A DNA stretch of 64,000 bases from Adiantum capillus-veneris (lineage: Eukaryota; Streptophyta; Polypodiopsida; Polypodiales; Pteridaceae), in assembly GCA_014529385.2 (NCBI GenBank), contig CM043945.1:1955312-2019311 (forward strand). Direction: 5' to 3'. This document shows, piece by piece, positions 23,287 to 35,188 of the stretch. The notes beneath the pieces were generated by a model. That model was not told the DNA's origin, did not search any database, and saw only the letters and a list, made by a program, of their open reading frames with translations. Numbering within the stretch: the first letter of the stretch is position 1; every line of letters begins with the position of its first letter. The position numbers were made by a program, and so were the translations under genes.

Positions 23287-25460
23287 TGTAGCTATTTTTA
23301 CTTAAATAATAAGACATAAATAAACTTTAACATTCAAAAGATAGTTGAGTTTAGAGAAAAGGCAATGATTAGTACAAAAACAACTCAGTCTTAGAATTTT
23401 CTTTGTACATGGCTTATGAGAATGAGGCCTTGTTCTTGTATACAATGATAATGATTCATTAAAGAAGTACTTCCCTAGTAGTAGGAGCAAGTGTAATCAT
23501 GGATAGACATTTGCTTCAAGCCAAAAAAAAATCCAAGAAAGGATAGAGTCCTCACGTGCATCCATTCAATCAAGACTATAGATACGTTAGTCATGAATGC
23601 GTTTTACAGGTGTCAACGGACTCTATCAGTTGTTATCCATGTCCAACTTACAACTTTTTTTACTTTAAACAAACTCCAAAGTATACATGTACTTCAATTT
23701 TGTAGACAAATTCTTTTTTAAGGCTTGTAAAAAAACCCATTACCCTTTGGAATTATGGTATTTATTATATGTATGGTTTCTATATAACCAAATTTCTAAT
23801 AGACCTTAAATAGATATTTATATACGTATCATTTTGATCAGAAGGCCACCACCCCTTTTGATCCAAGGGACTTAATACCACCATTAGTTCAAAGTTATTT
23901 TGTGCCTACTTCTTAACCATACACCATCAAAATTTTTCATAGCAAGTTCGTCATTCTCTTACCTAGTGTGGCAAAATTAGTCAGACAACTCTCCTAGACT
24001 AATCAAGTATATGCGGTACACTTCTTACCACCTCTATCTTTAAAACCGCCAGTCAAAACATAGTACCTTTGTCCTTAGCATTAAATACAACCCTCAAAAA
24101 CATCGTATTACACTTCAAATATTTTGTCTGTTGCTTCGCTTAGGCAAAAAGAACTTAGCTAAGGATATCAAATCCTCTACATTTGGTTTGAGTTAGAGAA
24201 ACATAAAAATATCAAAACTGTATAAACAAGTGCTCATAAGCCATGCCTTAAGTGAAAAAAACTCATTAAATCCAGATTGTTCAATCACGGCATGGTTTTT
24301 AAAAAACCTCCATCATGGTATGCAATGTGACCCAGATCATAGTGCGCAATATATCATCAATGCGACACCACGATTATGCTAGTAGCCCAACAAAAAACCA
24401 TGCATCAAATGCAACAAAGGCTCATTGGACCCGGCCCCTCATTTTTTTAACAGTTTATCCCAATATTCCCAGTCAGTACGTAGATACACCACTAGTGTAT
24501 CTTGCTTCTTTAATGGCATCAGTGGCTTAAACCCACAACTAATAGCCCAAAATGTTGAGTCAGTAAGCAAAACTACGAGCTCAAAACCTAGGCCTCATAC
24601 TTAATGCCATGCTTACCCATGAAGTGCATGGGTACAACCTAATGCCAATCATCCCTAAACATAAAAAAGATGGCCAAAAATCTTAGTTTTTTTCGTGAAT
24701 GCCAACCAAAGCATTGGTGTAGATCTACACCCGTACAGTCATAAAACACAAGGCATGTGAAAAAGGCCTTCATAAATCCTTGCAATCCTCATTTATCTGC
24801 TCAAACTAAGTGATTTTTATGCCCAAAGTCAAAAGAAATAAAAAAAAATTTCTGTCAACCACTATTTTAAAAAAAAGCCTACATCGTTAAAAAAATACCA
24901 GAGCAAGTACGTAAGTTCAAGGACTAGTTTGCTTTTAATGCTCATGGCTGCTAAATCTCAAGCCACACCATTTCCCTGTATATCATACAAAACCAAAACG
25001 TCTCGTGCAAAAAAAGCCAGTAAAAAATTATTTGTACATAATGTGGACCTGAGTGTTAGGGCAGCTAAGGCTATGGCGGGTGATGCCGTCTGCAAACACT
25101 GATCTTGTTTGATTTTGTTTCTTTTACACTTTAATAAGTGTGGCCAACCTCAATTAACCCTTTGAGGGAAGTACACACACACACCTATGCTATAGCCAAG
25201 GGGGGGACTTCTACTCATGGTTTCAGGTGAATGAACATGGTCTGTCTCGAGTCCATTGTTAGTAGTTTGGGCTTGAGGGGGGGGGGTTGTTGGGTATGCA
25301 AGCCCGATAACGGTGCCCAATCTATGGGAAAAGCCCTTTATAATGCATGCAGGGACAATTAGTTAAACTTGGAGTCCAAGTTAGGCAAGGCAAGCCTAAA
25401 AGGCTATATTTACAAATGATTACAATACAATAATATAGCGTTATTTTTTCTACTGTGTCG
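23287..25460. other. No gene recognised
   Basis: AT-rich sequence with many short A runs and no coding support. 'tgttgggtatgcaagcccgataacgg' at 25288 starts like an LTR (TG) after a G run, but no partner or primer site was found. Confidence 0.4.

Positions 25461-25463
<3 letters not shown>

Positions 25464-25549
<86 letters not shown>
25464..25549 (+). repeat. (CT)n microsatellite
   Basis: About 86 bases of uninterrupted CT dinucleotide. Open frames across it are artefacts. Confidence 0.95.
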
Positions 25550-25552
<3 letters not shown>

Positions 25553-26247
25553 CAACTCGTTCTCTTGTAGCACGCCTGCACCACCATGGCTCCATAGCAA
25601 AAGCACCCAACACTGAGAAGCAACATCTTTTTCCACAAGTCCATGGTTAGACAGTAGGCAAGCTTCTAGGAAAAGCCCTCAATCTCTCTTTACACCAATA
25701 CAAACACCATGCAAAGAGACAAAGTGAGGGGCTCAAGGCCATCCTCTCCTTTATATAGTGCTTGATGATTATGCAGACTTGCGTCTTTGAATTCTGCTCG
25801 ATTTCCAAAGTGTCTGGCCACAAGCGACAACCGCCATGGCCCCATAGGGGGATTGAGTGGGAGAGAAGAGAGAAAGAACATCATCATGCAGCGTGCAGGT
25901 GCACAAAGCTCATATGACAGTAAGGTTGTGAGGTAGATAATGTAAGTGACAGGCGTGAACTACTTGATATGCACAAGGTCATTTAACTCAATACCCAAAA
26001 ATGCCCGCCAGTTACCATTATTTTGGGGTAATGTCCCATACTCTATGCACCTTTGAGAGGCTTAAAAAAGTTAACAAAGTGATGCATTAAGGGGCCACCC
26101 CCACAAAAAAAAGGAGGGGGGAAAGGGGGGGGGGGGGGGGGGGGGATTTTTTATTATTTGAGGGGTTTTTGGGGCTAAAGAAATCCTAAACCCAACGTAT
26201 TAAAGAGTCAGTTTTTGTATTGGGTTAAGTACTAGCTGTATAAGTAC
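25550..26247. other. No gene recognised; poly-G run
   Basis: No coding support. A homopolymer run of G lies at about 26127-26145, preceded by a C/A- and G-rich low-complexity stretch from 26098. Such a run could also hide an assembly uncertainty. Confidence 0.4.
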
Positions 26248-27493
26248 TTAGGGGTGTGTGTGTGTGTGTGTGATATACACACATTTTGAAGCCGTTGTTT
26301 GTGTATCCTCTCCCTTGTCAATTCTCTCTTGTGTGTGCATCTTTGACTCGTTGATGATGAGTGAACTATAAATGACTCTACGAGATTCCGAGTGCCAGAG
26401 ATGATATCTCATTTCTCCATATCCACCATAACCAAGGAAAATATACTTATGTGACTTCAAGATTAGCTTTTTCCAAAGTTCCTTTGACACATGTGCATAT
26501 GCTTCACATCCAAAGTTGTACAAATGATCATGTTGTGGCTTCTTTTTAGACCACAAATCGTTTAGAATTTGGTTATTCAATGGTATACTAGGTGTGTTAA
26601 GGATATATACTACTATCACTATTGCCTCTATCCAAAAACCTTGATTCTCCATAGAAAGCATTGTTGAGACTCACTCTTGAATCATCCAATTCATCCTTTT
26701 GGCAACTTCATTCTGATTAAGTTTGTAAGGAGCAATAAGCTGACTCTTAATAACTCTCTTGCTACAAAAAATAGCAAACTTCTTGGAGACGTACTCTCTA
26801 CCATTATCAGCACTTCTCAAGTTTTTGATCTTTTTTCCATACTAATTCTCTAACAATGTTAAGTATTTCTAGAAAGTAGAGAACGTTTGATCCTTATGAA
26901 CAACTGATAAACCCACACCTTCCTAGTGGAATCATCTATGAAAGTCACAAAATAACTAGCTTCCCCTAGAGGCTTGGTCGGTACAAGACTAAAAATGCCG
27001 CTATATGAATAAGTTCTAGTGGCTGTAAACACTTCCTATTCAATAGCAATAAGGTGCTCTTAGTTTGTTTACCATAGATGCAATAGTCACACATAGAAAA
27101 TTCAAAATAAATTAACACACATAAGTAACCAAAACGTGCTAAATATTTTTCCTCTTTTTGCTCATATGGCCCAAACGGCTATGCCACAACTTAGTAGATG
27201 TCAACTCAGCTATAAATATACAATCCTTTTCTACACAAAAAATAAGCATAGAGTAAACTGTTCCATGCTTCTAACCTTCAAGAATAATAAGATTGCCGTT
27301 CTTGATTGTCCATGGACCATTCCTAAAGGTGGTCGTGTAACCCAAGTCGCCAAGCTGGCCATCATATAAAAAAATCTTTGCTAACTTAGGGACAGGTTTG
27401 ACTTTCTTTACTATGAATTCCGGGTCATGTGCAAAACTAGCATGTTGTTTCCAACACCATGTATCTCAAGCTCATAGCCACCATCGAGCTTCA
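26248..27493 (-). pseudogene. Older copia element: protease/integrase part
   Basis: Minus-strand translation reads protease-proximal sequence, then KLWHSRLGHMSKK (GAG-pre-integrase, about 27150), NLRSADNGREYVSKKFAIF (second integrase Asp block), NEVAKRMNW, and an open 137-residue piece (26248-26661) with ILNTPS and NFGCEAYAHVSKELW typical of copia integrase C-termini. Many stops. It ends at a (GT)n tract (26254-26273). Its 5' half lies beyond the younger copia insertion, at 32650-33560. Confidence 0.8.
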
Positions 27494-27721
27494 TGTTGGA
27501 ATCAGGGTTGCAGGAAAACACACACAGCTTGGAGAAGGCGAAGGAAGCTCAAGACACACAACAGAGAGCGTATTACTTAGTGTGTAATGGAAAGATAGAT
27601 AGCCCTAGAATGAATGGGCGTATATACAATGCATGAGGGAAAAAACCTCCTAAAGAGGGAAAAATGCCTCGGCGGTCCTAAGTGTGTTCACACACATCAC
27701 TACCACATGTATATGGTAACA
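27494..27721 (-). repeat. 3' LTR of copia 27494-32644
   Basis: In element orientation it starts TGTTACC and ends CCAACA. Same length as its partner, with about two dozen differences, indicating an insertion that is not very recent. Confidence 0.95.
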
Positions 27722-27732
27722 AATCCCCCCTA
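27722..27732 (-). other. Polypurine tract of copia element
   Basis: In element orientation TAGGGGGGATT lies directly before the 3' LTR, the expected place for the plus-strand primer. Confidence 0.8.
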
Positions 27733-27884
27733 GAGTGATGCGGTGAATGAGAGCTGGTACATGAGTAAAGGGAAGTTCCATGTCCTAAGGACATGATCAG
27801 TCGACAAAGGGGAGTAAGCCCAAAGCTTGGCGGAAAGCTTCAAACTTCTCACAAGACAATGCCTTTGTGAAAAGATCTTCAAGG

Positions 27885-28330
27885 TTATCCTATGTTGGCA
27901 CATAAGACAAGCTTATCTCTCCTGTTGAGAGCCTCTCCCTAACATAGTGGTAATGCACCTCAATGTGCTTTGTGTGAGCATGAAAAACTGGGTTCCTTGC
28001 AACTGCCAATGCACTCTGACTGTCAGTGTAGATAGTGTTGGTAGTGTCATGTCCAACACCCAAATTAGCCATAAGGCGTCTGAGCCATACACAGTCAAGT
28101 GTAGCTTTGAAGACTACCCTGTACTCAGCCTCACAACTAGAAGTGGCCACCGTAGGTTGCTTCTTGCTCAACCATGATATACATGAACTGCCAAGCATGA
28201 AACAAAAACCACTTGTGGACACTCGCGTGTCAAAATATCCAGTCCGATCTGAGTTTGAAAAAGCATGTAAGTCTAGTGGTAATGATCCCCCCTTGGGATA
28301 AAACAAGCCAAGATGTAAAGTGCCACTCAA
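27885..28330 (-). CDS. Copia RNase H domain
   Basis: A 146-residue open frame. It begins in the connection region, then has FSNSDRTGYFDTRVSTSG (first Asp block, normally DADWAG), SCEAEYRVV (Glu block), YTDSQSALAVARN (third Asp block) and HTKHIEVHYHYVRE (His block). The order matches copia RNase H, which removes genomic RNA during reverse transcription. It directly precedes the 3' untranslated stretch and polypurine tract. Confidence 0.85.
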
Positions 28331-28371
28331 GTAGTGGAAAATCCTCTTGATAGCCTACCAATGCTTAGACT

Positions 28372-28995
28372 CTAGGCTATGCATAAATCTGTTGACCTAT
28401 GAGAGTGAAAACTGAGGCATACATAAATGAGGCATCCAAAAACAGTTTGGTAAAGAGTGACATCTACAGAATCACCAGCATCATGAAGACTCAATTTCAA
28501 ACCTATTTCCATGGGAGTGGCAATAGGTTTGCAATCCTCAAGTACAAACTTACATAGCAATGTATCTATGTAACTTTTCTGACACAAGGCAATACCACCA
28601 TCACACTGCTTAAATTGTATACCCAAGTAATGATGCAACAGTCCCCAATCTTTCATCTTGAAAGTAGCATTCAAATCAGCCTTAAATTCAGCAATATGTC
28701 TCTCATTTTGTCCAGTCATCAGCAAATCATCTACATAAAGAACCACAATGAGAAGTACATTGCCCTCACGCTTGATATACAATGTGCTTTTTGTTGGATT
28801 GTTACAAAAGCCTTGTTTGACCAAATGAGTGTCAACCTTCTCATACCAAGCACGGGGAGATTGCTTCAACCCATACAAAACTTTGATACATTTGCACACC
28901 TTATCCTCTTATACTTTCTTGACAAAACCGCGAGGCTGCGTTACATAAACTTCCTCAAATATGTCAGCATTCACGAAAGCAATAACAATTTCTGA
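28372..28995 (-). CDS. Copia reverse transcriptase, main block
   Basis: The 175-residue frame at 28372-28899 carries VLYGLKQSPRAWYEK and the catalytic VLYVDDLLMTG box (about residue 55), then KMKDWGLLHHYLGIQ and SYIDTLL blocks. The frame upstream (to about 28995) adds AFVNADIFEEVYVTQPRGFVKKV with the first catalytic Asp region (Asn-Ala-Asp) and a stop. The N-terminal part of the domain is displaced beyond 29660 by an insertion. Confidence 0.85.
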
Positions 28996-29063
28996 TTGAT
29001 GTACATCCCAACCAAAATGAGCTACCAATGCACATAGAAATCACACAGTAGTCATACGACAAG

Positions 29064-29659
29064 TGGGCAGTATATTTTTTTTGGACATCGACCTTGAAAT
29101 ATTACTCAAGTTTTTGGCGAGAAAATGAATCTAAATTTATGAATTTGGTGAGCATAATATTTTAGAATTAAATTTATCATTTTTCAAAAAAATAAAATTT
29201 AGACCTTAATTGGTCATTTCTTACAATAAGGATAAAAGGAACATCTCTTACAACTTTTTATATCATAGAAAGAAGTGATTAAGTAGTGCCACCTAGACTT
29301 TTCAAATAAGTATCAATGTCACAACACACCTTATATGTACTAGGGTTTTGCTAGGAGACAACATCTTGTTGAGTAGGGTAAGGTCTTTGAAATCTAGATG
29401 AAAACTAAATGAGAAAGTGTGAAGATCTCAGACCTCCTACATAAAATCTAGTCAATCAAACCTACTTGGCCCTCAATCTCCCCTACCATCAAGTTCTTCA
29501 GTGGGCATAACTTTGGCAACTAGCTACCCCAAAATGAAAAACTTTATAGCAAAGTCTGGCGAAAAACATCTTAAGTTCTACACCAATGAGAGCCAAAAAA
29601 AAAGCTCAAAATTTTCAAGATTCACCAAATTGGTGATTTTTAGCCAAAAAAAATACACT
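29064..29659. mobile_element. 0.6-kb inverted-repeat insertion in copia RT
   Basis: AT-rich non-coding DNA splits the RT between the blocks YEETFSPLV (about 29655-29690) and RMTTV/FLCALVAHFGW (about 29010-29058). Its ends are near-perfect inverted repeats: 29068-29084 and 29644-29660 match at 15 of 17 positions and contain a run of eight T or A. A possible 5-bp duplication ACAAG lies at 29059-29063 and 29660-29664. I infer a MITE-like insertion; exact ends are uncertain. Confidence 0.6.
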
Positions 29660-29660
29660 A

Positions 29661-29845
29661 CAAGGGGGAGAAAAAGTCTCTTCATAATCTACGCCTTTTT
29701 GCTATGCATAACCCTTTGCAACAAGTCGAGCTTTATAGTGATCAATCTCACCATCTGGCTTGGGTTTCAACTTGTAAACCCACTTCGTACCAATGGCCTT
29801 TTTGCCAGAAAGTAAATCACATAAATTCCATGTGTCATTTTCTAT
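29661..29845 (-). pseudogene. Copia reverse transcriptase, N-terminal part
   Basis: In minus-strand translation the lead-in KWVYKLKPKPDGEIDHYKARLVAKGYAQ-like sequence and KGVDYEETFSPLV can be read across frames. This is the beginning of the copia RT domain, cut off from the rest by the inverted-repeat insertion. Confidence 0.65.
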
Positions 29846-30757
29846 CGTGCATCATATTCTGATTGTATGGCAGCCATCCAATTTTTTGAATTTTGTGCTT
29901 CATCAAAAGACAGAGGTTCCTCAACATCATGTAGGCTAGACACACCCAAAGCATAGCAATCTGATGTATAAGATGCATGGAAAGAGCCTAAACGAGTACG
30001 ACTAGACAAAGGTACATCCAATTTATTGTCACGCAATGTATGCACCAACCATTTTGGCATACCTCTAGTCTGCTCATTTTCAGCCCTTTCCTCATCAAGT
30101 ACATCATGTACATCTGCATCAGTAATCGGCTGATCTGTAACATTTTCAGAAACCCCCATAGGCTGTACATTTGCCTCATTGGAATTTACATTGAAACTTC
30201 CACCACTGAAAAGAGGCAACAAAGTGTCATAAATGTCTTGTGAGCTTACATTACTGTCTCTAGTACATGACAGCAAGGGCTGAACAAAATCTTCCACAAA
30301 CACAACATCTCGTGAACCTATAATACACTTTTTTTGTGGATGATACAACCTGTAACCTTTTGCTTTCAGCACTATAACCAACAAAATACATTTGACAGCC
30401 TTATCATCAAATTTTATGCGTTGTGTTTGTGGCACCAAAGCATATGACAAACAACCAAAAACACGCATGTGCTCAATAGAAGGTTTTCTATCATGGCTTT
30501 TTATCATGCCATGCTTCATATGGAGTAATAGACTGCAAAGCTTTCATAGGACACCTGTTTAGTACATAAGTGGTACACATGATGGCCTCAAGCCAAAAAG
30601 AATGAGGCAAAGCTTGACTTTTGACTATACATTGTGCCATTTTTGTAAGTGACCTATTCTTCTTCTCAGCAGCACCATTTTGCTCAGGCATATAAGGCAC
30701 TGTGCATTGGTGTTTTATCTGACGACTAGCCAGAAATGCATTAAATTCATGAGACAT
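29842..30757 (-). pseudogene. Copia integrase core and C-terminus
   Basis: 30491-30757 begins at MSHEFNAFLASRQIKH and contains YMPEQNGAAEKKNRSL (region of the catalytic Glu), FWLEAI and NRCPMKAL. After a frameshift near 30510 the frame 29842-30519 continues with HMRVFGCLSYALVPQ and FDDKAVKCILL, then a long acidic linker toward RT. The second Asp block survives as HSDRGG just before. The zinc-binding part and first Asp block are missing. Confidence 0.8.
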
Positions 30758-30892
30758 CTACTTCCCCCCTCGATCGGAATGGAGGGTGCTCATAGTACAT
30801 TTTGAGACATTTTCGATCCCAGGTAGATAAAGTGCATCAACAAGTGTGAAAGAACTGCCATTTGCAGCAGTAAGCACAATATTTCCAACTCT

Positions 30893-31093
30893 CTAAACTG
30901 GATAAGAGGCATTGTTGGCACAAGTAACTAAATTCCCATGAGGGACAGACTCAAGAGAGGTGAACAAATCACAATGTGAGGTAATGTGCTTTGTAGCACC
31001 ACTGTCAAAATACCACACATGTGAATCTGCAGTAAGTGACATGCATGCATCATGGAAAGCAGGATTATAGGTACACTCTGCACTAAAAGCCAT
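30893..31093 (-). pseudogene. Copia protease region
   Basis: VWYFDSGATKHITSHCDLF (about residues 27-45) is the copia aspartic protease active site with intact D-S-G-A. It is followed by GNIVLTAANGSS-like sequence and DALYLPGIENV, then jumps directly to the integrase Asp block without a GAG-pre-integrase segment. Confidence 0.8.
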
Positions 31094-32056
31094 TCTGCAT
31101 CAACATCAGCATCACACTCTCCTTTCATAGAAGACTCAACAATAGCTGCATTTGTAGTGGAACCAGCATTTGCAGTGGAACCACCCTCTTTCTTCTTAGC
31201 CTCTTTTGCCTTCAACTTAGGACACTGCTTGATCAAGTGATCATTATCTTTACAATAATGGAAACGCATCTTCTTTCTGCCCTTATCTCGCCCTTATCAC
31301 CATAGATTCTAGAGGAATTGATGCCAGCAAAAGCATTAGGAACATGTGATTTTCCACTTGTAGAAGAACCATAAGAAGTGGTTGCATTGATGTTACTACC
31401 CTTTCTTTGAGCAGCAATAGAAGCCTGTTCAACTGCACGCTATCTAGTCCTGTTTTTTTTGGAAAGTGACTCTTGCAACAGCAAGGCAAAATTCTGGTAA
31501 GAATCTGGTAAGGCATCAGGAACAGTCTGCACAAGGAAACTGTCTGAAATGACTTCACCTACAGAAATAATTTGCTCATTGATATCCTTGACACCAACAA
31601 GGAAAGTGTCCATATCATCTTCCTTATGCATAATCTTCGACTCCACCTCTTTATGCAGCAATGCAATTTTTTCCTCATTGCGGCTTGCATAAAGACTAGG
31701 CAGAATATCCCAAGCCTCTTTTGTAAATTTCGTTCAATGAATGTGAGTAATGGTGCACTTCACAGACAACACAATTAACCATGAGCCTACGCATCCTTTT
31801 CATCCCAACGAGCTTGTTTTTCCATAGGCAAAACAACTCTAACAGCAGCAATCCTTGCAATAAGACCTGCAACATCATCAACATCGCCTATATCCTCAGA
31901 ACCAGGACGTACATCAATGCCGTGCAGAATATTCTAGACACCCTTTGACACAAGAACATGTTGCATCATGTAAGCCCACATAGGTTAATTATCCCCATCC
32001 AATCCGTCCTCTGCAGCAGCAAATATCTTGAACACAATTTTGTTGTTGTCAGCCAT
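30928..32056 (-). pseudogene. Copia gag with zinc knuckle
   Basis: The probable start is the ATG at 32056 (MADNNKIVFKIFAAAEDG). Stops soon appear, and frames shift repeatedly. The piece at 31440-31661 (MLHKEVESKIMHKEDDMDTF) is typical copia gag, and FHYCKDNDHLIKQC at about 31250 is a zinc knuckle whose first Cys is lost. The start lies about 345 bases after the primer-binding site. Confidence 0.75.
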
Positions 32057-32402
32057 AGTAAATGATGCATCTGATGTGAAAAATGCCCGAAAAGAGGACA
32101 AACGAAGCGGGAACAACACGTGCTATATAGCACAAATCGTAGAAGACTATAAGGAATTTGTTATGCAAAAAACGGCACTAACAGATTCTACACAAAATGA
32201 CAAAATAGCATGTGCAATATTGCCTATAGTGGAAATGGAGGTTGAAATGAGCCCGAATCAGAAATCTCAGCTGAGTAAGCTCTACGAGCTTACCCAAAAA
32301 AATTTATCGACCTGTAAACGCTCGTCATAGCTCACAAATTTAGAGAAAGTGAGCAAGCGTATGCTGGAGCTGCTGGCGACTAAGCTCGGGAGAACACAAC
32401 CT

Positions 32403-32414
32403 GCTCTGATACCA
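32403..32414 (-). other. Primer-binding site of copia element
   Basis: In element orientation TGGTATCAGAGC, two bases after the 5' LTR end: an exact initiator-Met type site. Confidence 0.95.
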
Positions 32415-32416
32415 AT

Positions 32417-32644
32417 TATTGGAATTAGGGTTGCATGAAAACACACACATCTTGGAGAAGATGAAGGAAGCTCAAGGCACACAACAGAGAGTCTATTACT
32501 TAGTGTGTAATGAAAAGATAGATAGCCCTAGAATGAATGGGCGTATATAGAATGCACGGGAGGAAAACCTCCTAAAAAGGAAAAAAATGCCCCGACGGTC
32601 CTAAGTGTATTCACACACATCACTACCACATGTATATGGTAACA
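32417..32644 (-). repeat. 5' LTR of copia 27494-32644
   Basis: Starts TGTTACC in element orientation. The last bases are CCAATA instead of CCAACA, a point change from the partner LTR. The outer flank is the target duplication CTTCA. Confidence 0.95.
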
Positions 32645-32649
32645 CTTCA

Positions 32650-33560
32650 CTTACCCATGAGTATGTTCATACATAGAGAATCATTCTCATGATTCTGATC
32701 ATAGCTAGAATCTTCTGCAACAAGAGCATCTGGACTAAAATCTATTGTAAAGACTAGCATATCGGACCTCATGCATATCTTGAGTCTTAGGAGACTTTAC
32801 AACATTGAGCTTCTCAATCTTAGTTTTGGTTTTTCCATTATTTTCAAACTTCTTGTTGTCTTGAGACTTTTTCTTGTCTCTTTTCCATACATGACATTGT
32901 GCAATGATAGCATTTAACATTATGCAAAGAGCTTTAAGATTTACAACAAAAATTCCTACGATTCTTTCTTTTGGTACCCTTATGAGTGCCACCTCTCTGT
33001 CCTTTGTTACTAGCAATATACGCATCACCTTACTTTCTACTTTTTGCGAATCTCTTTGTTGAATGTACTCGACATTACGATATCATAGGCCAATTTTTCC
33101 TCAAGTGCAGAGTTGCTTATGGCCATGAAAAATATGTCTCCTAGTGAGGATAGAGAGCACAATCAAAAGATAGACTGTACTTCGTTATGAAAATCGAGTC
33201 CGTGAGAGGTCAGTTGACAAAAAATACATTAAATGCGTTGAAGTGTTCAAAATTTGTATCACTTTCTTTCATGTGAAGCTCAAATAGCTTCTTCATCAAG
33301 TAAACTTTGCTACTTGCGCTCTTACTCTCATTTGTCTTGCATAAATTTTTCCATAAGGTTTTATCAGTAGCTTCTCCCATGTAGTGAAGTACACAGACTA
33401 AGTGTAAACAAATAGTGAACCTAGTTTTTGCATCAAGCATTTTCCATTGCGCATTTATATAGACCACGCCTTTTAGATGCCAAAGAGTGGCTCTAACTGA
33501 TATTTTTGGTTTAACATGTCTTGAATCTAATCTTTCCACAAATGTCTCTCTTAAAAGAAG
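32650..33560 (-). pseudogene. Older copia element: gag part
   Basis: 33210-33539 encodes gag core sequence (YMGEATDKTLWKNLC, KSASSKVYLMKKLFELHM). After it come EEKLAYDIVM and a degraded zinc-knuckle region near 32900-32960, followed by a Lys/Asn-rich stretch (32735-32880). The younger copia separates this from the protease/integrase part at 26248-27493. Removing it and one copy of CTTCA brings the two halves together in order. Confidence 0.8.
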
Positions 33561-34018
<458 letters not shown>

Positions 34019-34160
34019 GTTAATAAAAAGAGGAAAATGGTATAACCTTTCTATAACCCAAGTGTGCTACATTCATTGGTTATGCCATTTCCCTCTTGAA
34101 TAACAGGTCTTGAGTTCAACTCTCGTCGGATAGATCTTTGAGGTCTCTTGGGATAGTTTC

Positions 34161-34269
<109 letters not shown>

Positions 34270-34630
34270 CAAGTTCCCAAGGCCAGGCTCACACCATCAC
34301 CTTCCTTAACATTGGCACCATTCCAATGGATAAATCCAATGCACGCAAATCACAACAGACAATTGCAGGCACTCCTTTCTCTCTCTTCTCATTCACTTTC
34401 ACCTTCGTGCGAAGATGAGCACATATGATAGAAGAAGGGATATTCAAATAGAGGTCAAAGGGAAGACGACGAGATGCAAGATGAGGAGCTATCGCAGCAA
34501 GGGATGGGATATGTTTGATTATGTGCATCCAAGTTGTCTTGTTCTTCTTTGCCTCCTGCTTATTGATTAGACACCCTCCAAAATTTTATTGCCCACCTTG
34601 AATTATTTCATGGTACTGCAACAAGGACGA

Positions 34631-35165
34631 CTACATTGTATATAAGAACTGGTTGCAAGTATGCCCAACAAAATAGGCTTCAAGGCTGGAAACAACAAGA
34701 TCTACCATAGCCCTCCTGGTTTCCCATGTCAAACTACCAACATGAGGAGTCAGAACAACATTATTCAAAGACATCAGCTCTTGGGGGACTTGAGGCTCAT
34801 TCTCAAACACATCCAAGACAACTCCTCCAATACGGGACCCCCACCAATGCCTTCAGAAGTTCTGCTTCATCCAGTATCGGACCTCGAGCTATGTTTGTGA
34901 GGAATCCACTTGGACCCACGGCATCGAGGACTTTCGGGTTAATGTTTCCCTTTGTCCCCTCCATCAAGGGGCAAGTGATCATCAAAACATCTGAATTGGC
35001 TGCGAACTTTATTGCATTGGAATAGTAAGAATAAGGTATTACTAACTTTGCTGACGTGCCTTCATATGCAATTGGGCACCCATTGGCTTCGGCTTGCTTT
35101 GCTATGGCCATGCCAATCCTTACAAGACCCAATTCCCACTTGCTTTCCACTTGCCTACAATGCAC
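34631..35165 (-). pseudogene. D-2-hydroxyacid dehydrogenase (HPR-like) fragment
   Basis: The NAD-binding half of a plant glyoxylate/hydroxypyruvate reductase-type enzyme. 34803-35165 carries a Rossmann turn GLVRIGMAIAKQAEANG, where the middle Gly of GxGxxG is Val. DVLMITCPLMEGTKGNIN and [17 protein letters not shown] follow, the latter with the conserved Arg. A frameshift near 34830 leads to 34631-34816, with [13 protein letters not shown] and the catalytic-His motif [15 protein letters not shown]. The N-terminal substrate domain is missing. The piece is intronless and lies only about 24 bases after a DUF946 fragment on the same strand. Not functional. Confidence 0.85.
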
Positions 35166-35188
35166 TAAGACAATTTATGTTAGCCAAT

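Larger units (their letters stand above)
27494..32644 (-). mobile_element. Complete Ty1/copia element with LTRs and TSD
   Basis: Flanked by 228-bp LTRs (5' LTR 32417-32644, 3' LTR 27494-27721, roughly 90 percent identical by eye) and by a perfect 5-bp target duplication CTTCA (27489-27493 and 32645-32649). A tRNA-iMet primer site adjoins the 5' LTR and a polypurine tract adjoins the 3' LTR. The minus strand carries gag, protease, integrase, RT and RNase H in copia order. The gap between protease and the integrase core appears deleted, RT is split by a 0.6-kb insert, and there are stops, so it is now inactive. It sits inside an older copia element. Confidence 0.95.

Noticed and set aside
29656-29664. 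CACTACAAG as the terminus of a CACTA transposon
   Set aside because: These bases are read as RT coding sequence (CTTGTAGTG on the minus strand) at the end of the FSPLV block, and no second CACTA end was found.
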